Shown: positions 14,759-19,693 of the stretch, one piece after another
How the letters are laid out: each line of letters starts with the position of its first letter
Position numbering within the stretch: the stretch's first letter is position 1
Assembly: GCA_002721165.1 (NCBI GenBank)
Contig: PBJS01000012.1
Coordinates: 28,281 to 47,973, forward strand
DNA from: Legionellales bacterium
GTDB lineage: Bacteria; Pseudomonadota; Gammaproteobacteria; Eutrophobiales; Eutrophobiaceae
Reading direction: 5' to 3'
Length of the DNA: 19,693 nt
Notes under the pieces: model-generated
Seen by the model: only the letters and a program-made list of their open reading frames with translations
What the model was told of the DNA's origin: nothing
The model's database searches: none
Program-made: the position numbers and the translations under genes

Positions 14759-17566
14759 ATGAGTAACTATAAAGATACACTAAATTTACCAAATACAGCT
14801 TTTCCCATGAAAGCTAATCTTGCTATGCGTGAGCCTGAAATATTAAATAGTTGGAAAGAAAATAATTTGTACAAAAAGATAAGAGAAAAGCGTAATGGAA
14901 GTAAAAAATTTATTTTGCACGATGGGCCGCCATATGCAAACGGCGATATTCATATAGGACATGCAGTTAATAAGATCCTTAAAGATATTATTATAAAATC
15001 AAAAGGGTTTTGCGGATTTGATGCGCCATACGTTCCTGGTTGGGATTGTCATGGGTTACCAATCGAATTACAGGTTGAAAAAAAAATTGGTAAAGCTGGT
15101 GTAAAAGTTGAACCAAAAGTGTTTCGTGATGCTTGTCGTGAATTTGCATTAAAACAGGTTGATAAGCAGAAAATTGATTTTGAACGTCTTGGGGTACTGG
15201 GTGATTGGGAACATCCTTATCTCACAATGAACTATGCTACCGAAGCAAATATCATTCGAGCACTTGGTAAAATTATTACTGCGGGACATCTACATAAAGG
15301 TGTTAAGCCTGTTCATTGGTGTATCGATTGTTGTTCCGCTTTAGCAGAAGCAGAGGTAGAGTATTTTGATAAAAAGTCGCCATCAATTGATGTGCGGTTT
15401 CACGTAATCGAATATCCTCAATTACTTAATCAGTTTAATATAAATAAAAATATTGATTCTGTTTCTACTGTTATTTGGACAACAACACCTTGGACTTTAC
15501 CAGCAAATCAAGCAGTCGCATTACATCCAGATAATGAATATGTAATAGTACAAGTAAAAAATGAAGCATTAATCATGTCTAGTGAATTACATGAAGTTGT
15601 CTTAGCTCGTTATGGATATAAAGATTATGAGATTTTATCAAAATTTTCCGGTTCAGAATTAGAAGGACTATCTCTAAAACACCCTTTTTACGATAGGAGT
15701 GTCCCTATTGTCATGGGCGACCATGTCACGTTTGAAACGGGAACGGGAGCTGTGCATATTGCTCCTGGACACGGTCAAGATGATTATGTTGTGGGGCAAA
15801 AGTATGATTTATCAGTCGATAATCCAGTTGCTGATAATGGCTGTTTCGTAGCTGATACAGAAATATTCTCTGGTCAGCATGTTTTTAAGGCCAACAGTTC
15901 TATAATTTCAATTTTAGAAGATAAGAATAATCTATTAAAGCAAGAAACAATAGAACACAGTTATCCTCACTGTTGGCGTCATAAGACACCGATTATTTTT
16001 CGCGCTACACCGCAATGGTTTATTAGTATGGAGAATAATAAATTAAGGGAACAAGCGTTGCATGCGATTAATCAAGTTAATTGGGAACCTTCATGGGGTA
16101 AAGAAAGGATATATGGCATGCTTGAGAATCGTCCTGATTGGTGTATTTCAAGACAGCGTACATGGGGCGTACCAATTCCTATTTTTATTCATCAAGAAAC
16201 CCAAGAATTACATCCGGATACACCCACTCTTATTTTGAAAGCGGCTGATTTAGTTGAGAAAAATGGTATTAATATTTGGTTTGATTTAGATATCACTGAA
16301 ATACTAGGTAAAGATTCTAAAAATTATACCAAGGTCACAGATACACTAGATGTATGGTTTGATTCTGGTGTAACTCATGACACAGTATTGCAAAATGATG
16401 AACGTTTAGAGTGTCCAGCTGATCTTTATTTAGAGGGATCTGATCAACATCGTGGTTGGTTTCAGTCTTCACTATTAACCTCATTAGCCATTAACGAAAA
16501 CCAAAAACCTTATGATTGTGTAGTAACACATGGTTTTACTGTTGACGCAGATGGTATGAAGATGTCTAAGTCAAAGGGTAACGTAATTTCTCCACAGAAA
16601 GTTATGAATGTTTATGGCGCTGACGTTTTGCGTCTTTGGGTTGCTGCGACTGATTATAGAGCAGAGATGAATGTTTCAGATGAAATACTTAAAAGAGTAT
16701 CAGATGCCTACAGACGTATTCGTAATACTTCTCGATATCTTTTATCAAATTTGCATGATTTTGATCCTGAGGCAAATAGCGTTAATTTTTCGGATATGCT
16801 CGATTTAGACAAATGGATTTTTGAGCATGCTCAAGATTTGCAAAAAGAAATTATTGAAGCATACAATAATTTTGAATTTCATTTAATTTATCAGCTATTA
16901 CATCAATTTTGTGTGGTCGAAATGGGTGGATTTTATCTTGATATAATAAAAGACAGACAATATACAACGGGTAAAGATAGTTTAGTCAGACGTTCGGGGC
17001 AAACAGTAATGTATCATTTGATACAAATGTTAGTTAGGTGGTTAGCTCCAATAATGAGCTATACTGCTGATGAAATATGGAAATATATACCTGGAGAAAA
17101 AAACGGTTCAGTTTTTTTAGAAGATTGGTATGACATCGATATAAGCGATACAGATTCAAAGATAAGAAAAGTACGATGGGAAACTATTATTTCAGTTCGT
17201 GATGAGGCGAAAAAACAACTCGAAAAATTACGTAATGACGGAACAATAGGTTCTTCATTAGATGCTGATATTAATATTTACTGCAACAAAAATTTATTCG
17301 ATGAACTTAATTCCATTGAAGATGAGTTAAAGTTCGTTTTAATTTCATCAAGCGCAAAAATTTATCCATTAGAAAAGCGCGACAACGAATCATCGCAGAC
17401 TGATATACCCGATTTGTTTATCTTGGCGAAGCCGTGTGTGTCTAAAAAATGTGTACGCTGTTGGCATAGAAACGAAACTGTAGGTATTGACGCTTCGCAT
17501 GAAAATTTATGTTCGCGATGTATAAAAAATATTTCAAATGATGGTGAAGTAAGATTGTATGCTTGA
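14759..17566 (+). CDS. ileS: Isoleucyl-tRNA synthetase
   Basis: IleS charges tRNA-Ile and proofreads valine. Its 935 residues compare with 938 in E. coli. The class I signature HIGH is at 65-68 (NGDIHIGHAVNK) and KMSKS at 601-605 (GMKMSKSKGNVISP). The CP1 editing domain shows TTTPWTLPAN (241-250) and GTGAVHIAPGHGQDDY (328-343). The C-terminal zinc ribbon is complete with Cys898, Cys901, Cys918 and Cys921, which marks the eubacterial type rather than the mupirocin-resistant eukaryote-like type. It is translationally close to ribF (three-base gap) and followed after 14 bases by lspA. No leader regulatory element is seen. Confidence 0.98.
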   Translation: MSNYKDTLNLPNTAFPMKANLAMREPEILNSWKENNLYKKIREKRNGSKKFILHDGPPYANGDIHIGHAVNKILKDIIIKSKGFCGFDAPYVPGWDCHGLPIELQVEKKIGKAGVKVEPKVFRDACREFALKQVDKQKIDFERLGVLGDWEHPYLTMNYATEANIIRALGKIITAGHLHKGVKPVHWCIDCCSALAEAEVEYFDKKSPSIDVRFHVIEYPQLLNQFNINKNIDSVSTVIWTTTPWTLPANQAVALHPDNEYVIVQVKNEALIMSSELHEVVLARYGYKDYEILSKFSGSELEGLSLKHPFYDRSVPIVMGDHVTFETGTGAVHIAPGHGQDDYVVGQKYDLSVDNPVADNGCFVADTEIFSGQHVFKANSSIISILEDKNNLLKQETIEHSYPHCWRHKTPIIFRATPQWFISMENNKLREQALHAINQVNWEPSWGKERIYGMLENRPDWCISRQRTWGVPIPIFIHQETQELHPDTPTLILKAADLVEKNGINIWFDLDITEILGKDSKNYTKVTDTLDVWFDSGVTHDTVLQNDERLECPADLYLEGSDQHRGWFQSSLLTSLAINENQKPYDCVVTHGFTVDADGMKMSKSKGNVISPQKVMNVYGADVLRLWVAATDYRAEMNVSDEILKRVSDAYRRIRNTSRYLLSNLHDFDPEANSVNFSDMLDLDKWIFEHAQDLQKEIIEAYNNFEFHLIYQLLHQFCVVEMGGFYLDIIKDRQYTTGKDSLVRRSGQTVMYHLIQMLVRWLAPIMSYTADEIWKYIPGEKNGSVFLEDWYDIDISDTDSKIRKVRWETIISVRDEAKKQLEKLRNDGTIGSSLDADINIYCNKNLFDELNSIEDELKFVLISSSAKIYPLEKRDNESSQTDIPDLFILAKPCVSKKCVRCWHRNETVGIDASHENLCSRCIKNISNDGEVRLYA

Positions 17567-17580
17567 CGTGAGGGTACCCT

Positions 17581-18054
17581 ATGTTTAGGTGGTTAACATT
17601 GTCAGTAATAATTTTTACATTGGATCAAATAACAAAATTTTATGCAGTGCAATTGTTAACATTATATGAACAAAAGTATATTTATCATGGGCTAAACCTA
17701 ACATTAATGCACAACACGGGTGCAGCATTCAGTTTTCTTAGTGATGCCGGGGGTTGGCAGCGTTGGTTTTTTATAGGTATTTCGTGCTTTGTTAGTGTCA
17801 TAATTGTTGTTTGGATGTATAACGCACTAACAAAAAGCAGATGGTTATTGCTGGCATTGGCTTTTATACTTGGTGGTGCAGTGGGTAATCTATGGGATAG
17901 GCTTACTCTTGGTTATGTTATAGATTTTATTGAAGTTTATTACAATGATTTATACTGGCCAGTGTTTAATATAGCGGATTCAGCAATCACAATTGGTGCA
18001 ATTATCTTAATTTTAGATACTGTATTCATTGATCGAAGAAGTAACACATTGTAG
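17581..18054 (+). CDS. lspA: Lipoprotein signal peptidase (signal peptidase II)
   Basis: LspA is an inner-membrane aspartyl protease that cleaves the signal peptide from diacylglyceryl prolipoproteins. The 157-residue protein has four hydrophobic segments and the conserved stretches DQITKF (15-20), HNTGAAFSFL (44-53), GGAVGNLWDRL (98-108), VIDF with catalytic Asp115, and WPVFNIADS with catalytic Asp133. The ATG at 17581 has GAGG seven bases upstream. It is in the conserved ileS-lspA order. In enterics fkpB would follow, but here ispH follows directly after 53 bases, in which a weak 5 bp hairpin with five T (18057-18076) is visible. Confidence 0.97.
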   Translation: MFRWLTLSVIIFTLDQITKFYAVQLLTLYEQKYIYHGLNLTLMHNTGAAFSFLSDAGGWQRWFFIGISCFVSVIIVVWMYNALTKSRWLLLALAFILGGAVGNLWDRLTLGYVIDFIEVYYNDLYWPVFNIADSAITIGAIILILDTVFIDRRSNTL

Positions 18055-18107
18055 TGTAATCGGTCAGATTATTTTTATAAAAGAATTAATAAATTAGGCA
18101 ATACTAG

Positions 18108-19064
18108 ATGCAAATATTATTGGCAAATCCAAGGGGTTTTTGTGCTGGTGTCGATCGTGCTATTGAGATTGTCGAAAGAGCGCTAGAATTATTTGGGGCA
18201 CCTGTTTATGTTCGACATGAGGTTGTGCATAACAAGTATGTGGTTAATTCTTTACGCCATAAAGGCGCTATTTTTGTTGAAGAACTTGATGAAGTACCTG
18301 ATGATTCAACAGTTATTTTTAGCGCACATGGTGTATCGAAAGCAGTTCGTGATGTAGCAGCACGACGAGGATTACGTGTATTTGATGCGATATGCCCGCT
18401 TGTTACTAAAGTGCATATGGAAGTGGGTAAATATCAGGATGAGGAGAGAGAATGTATATTAATTGGACATGAAGGCCATCCAGAGGTTGAAGGAACAGTT
18501 GGGCAGTACCAGCCAAAAAGCGGTAAAGGAGGTATGTATATTGTTGAATCAGTCGAAGATGTGATGAAGTTGAAAGTTAAAAACCCAAATTTTTTAGCAT
18601 TTGTTACCCAAACAACATTATCAATGGACGATACATCTGAAGTTATTAATGCTTTAAGGAAACGTTTTCCAAAGATAAGCGGCCCAAAAAAGAAAGATAT
18701 ATGTTATGCAACTCAGAATAGACAGGATGCTGTAAAAAAATTAGCAGGTAAATGTGACTTAATTTTAGTTGTAGGATCACCTAATAGTTCAAACTCTTCA
18801 AGATTAATGGAAATATCTCAAAAGGCAGGTGTCCCAGCATATCTTATTGATGATGCAAAAGAGATTAAAAACGAGTGGTTAAGCGGAAAGGAAAATATTG
18901 GTTTAACAGCAGGTGCGTCTGCTCCTGAAATTCTTGTAGAAGAAGTCATAACAAAATTAAAAAAAACAGGCGCTTCTATTGTCACGGAATCACCAGGTAT
19001 TAAAGAGAGTGTTGTATTCTCTTTACCAAGAGAATTAATGAAAAAAGCTAAAGAGCTAGCGTAG
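18108..19064 (+). CDS. ispH: 4-hydroxy-3-methylbut-2-enyl diphosphate reductase (IspH/LytB)
   Basis: IspH is the final enzyme of the MEP pathway, reducing HMBPP to isopentenyl and dimethylallyl diphosphate with an iron-sulfur cluster. The 318 residues match the E. coli length closely. Cluster ligands are Cys12 (PRGFCAGVDRA), Cys96 (DAICPLVTK) and Cys199 (DICYATQNRQ). Substrate residues His41, His74 (SAHGVS), His124 and the proton donor Glu126 (HEGHPEVEG) are all present. AGG lies nine bases before the ATG. Its product feeds both the polyprenyl synthase IspB and hopanoid synthesis, although the genes are close probably by conserved synteny rather than a pathway operon. Confidence 0.97.
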   Translation: MQILLANPRGFCAGVDRAIEIVERALELFGAPVYVRHEVVHNKYVVNSLRHKGAIFVEELDEVPDDSTVIFSAHGVSKAVRDVAARRGLRVFDAICPLVTKVHMEVGKYQDEERECILIGHEGHPEVEGTVGQYQPKSGKGGMYIVESVEDVMKLKVKNPNFLAFVTQTTLSMDDTSEVINALRKRFPKISGPKKKDICYATQNRQDAVKKLAGKCDLILVVGSPNSSNSSRLMEISQKAGVPAYLIDDAKEIKNEWLSGKENIGLTAGASAPEILVEEVITKLKKTGASIVTESPGIKESVVFSLPRELMKKAKELA

Positions 19065-19115
19065 AATTTTTCATGGCACAATAATAGATACCTATTTATT
19101 TTTATAACTAGAAAT

Positions 19116-19156
19116 TTGATTTACGTCAATAAGAGAATCCTCTCAATAATTATAAT
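19116..19156 (+). promoter_or_regulatory. FNR/CRP-type activator site and -10 box of the thiO-like gene
   Basis: TTGAT-TTAC-GTCAA (19116-19129) matches the FNR/ANR consensus TTGAT-N4-ATCAA at nine of ten positions. A perfect TATAAT lies at 19151-19156, and there is no -35 hexamer (AATAAG at the 17-base position). Transcription starting near 19163-19164 would put the site centre at about -41.5, the class II activator position, and leave only about four bases before the ATG. This is seen directly; which regulator binds is inference. Confidence 0.5.
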
Positions 19157-19167
19157 TCAATAATAAT

Positions 19168-19693
19168 ATGAAATACGATTATATTGTCATCGGTGGTGGT
19201 ATTATCGGTATGACAACTGCAAGAGAGATTGCAATTCGTGGCGCAAGCGTTGCAGTTTTGGATCGTCAGTTATTTGGCAATGAAGCATCCAGAGCAGCTG
19301 GTGGAATTTTGTCACCTATGCGACCTTGGATTGAGAATCGAGATTCCATTGTACTTTCTGAGCAAGCAAAAAAATTATATCCAGATTTTATTTCCGATCT
19401 TAATAATGAAACAGGTGTTGATGCAGAACTAATTAACTCTGGCTTAATTATTATCGATAAGGATCACTCTCAAGAGACTAAAAACTGGGCTTATAAAAAT
19501 AAAATTCATGTGATTGAAAAAATAAATGTAAATCAAATAAAGATTAATATTCCAGAGCATTCTATTTTACTTCCAGAAGTATTTCAGATAAGACCGCCAT
19601 TATTATTGGAGGCATTATATAAAAGCTTAAAAAAACTTTCTGTTAAATTATTTGAAAATTCTGAAATTTCACATATAGGTTTGAATGATAATA
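19168..19693 (+). CDS. thiO: FAD-dependent amino-acid oxidase, glycine oxidase ThiO-like (partial, cut by window end)
   Basis: The first 175 codons of a D-amino-acid/glycine oxidase family flavoprotein are present, open to the window end with no stop. The N-terminus YDYIVIGGGIIGMTTA holds the FAD-binding GxGxxG (Gly9, Gly11, Gly14) with an acidic residue at the end of strand 2 (Asp32). EASRAAGGILSPMRPW (about 39-54) resembles the ThiO signature around AGGGILSP. In Gammaproteobacteria a thiO gene is commonly found a little downstream of ispH. ThiO oxidises glycine to iminoglycine for the thiazole of thiamine, though other amine oxidase activities cannot be excluded from half a protein. The ATG at 19168 has no Shine-Dalgarno and may be almost leaderless from the promoter at 19116-19156. 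Confidence 0.8.
   Translation, partial: MKYDYIVIGGGIIGMTTAREIAIRGASVAVLDRQLFGNEASRAAGGILSPMRPWIENRDSIVLSEQAKKLYPDFISDLNNETGVDAELINSGLIIIDKDHSQETKNWAYKNKIHVIEKINVNQIKINIPEHSILLPEVFQIRPPLLLEALYKSLKKLSVKLFENSEISHIGLNDN

Noticed and set aside
18057..18076. Hairpin TAATC/GATTA with five T between lspA and ispH
   Set aside because: The stem has only five mostly A-T pairs, and such structures are expected by chance at this base composition.
19229..19432. A short plus-strand open frame inside the thiO-like gene
   Set aside because: It is in a different frame from the clear FAD-binding oxidase reading that runs from 19168 to the window end.

Overview
The window reads as a low-GC, A/T-tract-rich proteobacterial chromosome, most likely a gammaproteobacterium that makes hopanoids. 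The housekeeping order ispB / rplU-rpmA / obgE-proB / rpsT / murJ-ribF-ileS-lspA-ispH / thiO is typical of non-enteric Gammaproteobacteria. No fkpB (slpA) lies between lspA and ispH, unlike in enterics and pseudomonads. There are no rRNA or tRNA genes, insertion sequences or CRISPR arrays, and no gene-free stretch longer than 300 bases.

Positions 1-7730 are an accessory lipid region. Its core is a minus-strand hopanoid tailoring set: hpnL (membrane protein), then hpnI (N-acetylglucosaminyl transferase), hpnJ (cobalamin-type radical SAM enzyme), hpnK (YdjC-type deacetylase) and a CDP-alcohol phosphatidyltransferase. HpnI, HpnK and HpnJ are known to act in that order to turn bacteriohopanetetrol into its cyclitol ether. 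The set is flanked by a plus-strand SAM methyltransferase (108-875) and, diverging from hpnL, a second CDP-alcohol phosphatidyltransferase followed by an outer-membrane beta-barrel protein. The squalene-hopene cyclase and the genes for the bacteriohopanetetrol side chain (hpnH, hpnG) are not here. ispB (7737-8744, minus) makes the polyprenyl diphosphate tail for quinones and separates this region from the core genes.

Positions 8939-11757 hold ribosomal proteins L21 and L27, closed by a strong intrinsic terminator, then the ribosome-assembly GTPase ObgE translationally coupled to ProB (proline synthesis). rpsT (S20) follows on the minus strand with its own promoter and terminator. From 12232 a plus-strand run encodes the lipid II flippase MurJ, the FMN/FAD synthetase RibF, isoleucyl-tRNA synthetase, lipoprotein signal peptidase and IspH, the last enzyme of the MEP isoprenoid pathway. 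IspH makes the C5 units that both IspB and hopanoid synthesis consume. The window ends inside a thiO-like FAD oxidase, preceded by a probable FNR/CRP-type activator site at class II spacing.

The observations most worth a second look are the two CDP-alcohol phosphatidyltransferases bracketing the hopanoid set, the apparent CTG start of hpnK nested in the hpnJ stop, the three-armed alternating repeat between ispB and rplU, and the FNR-like promoter of thiO.
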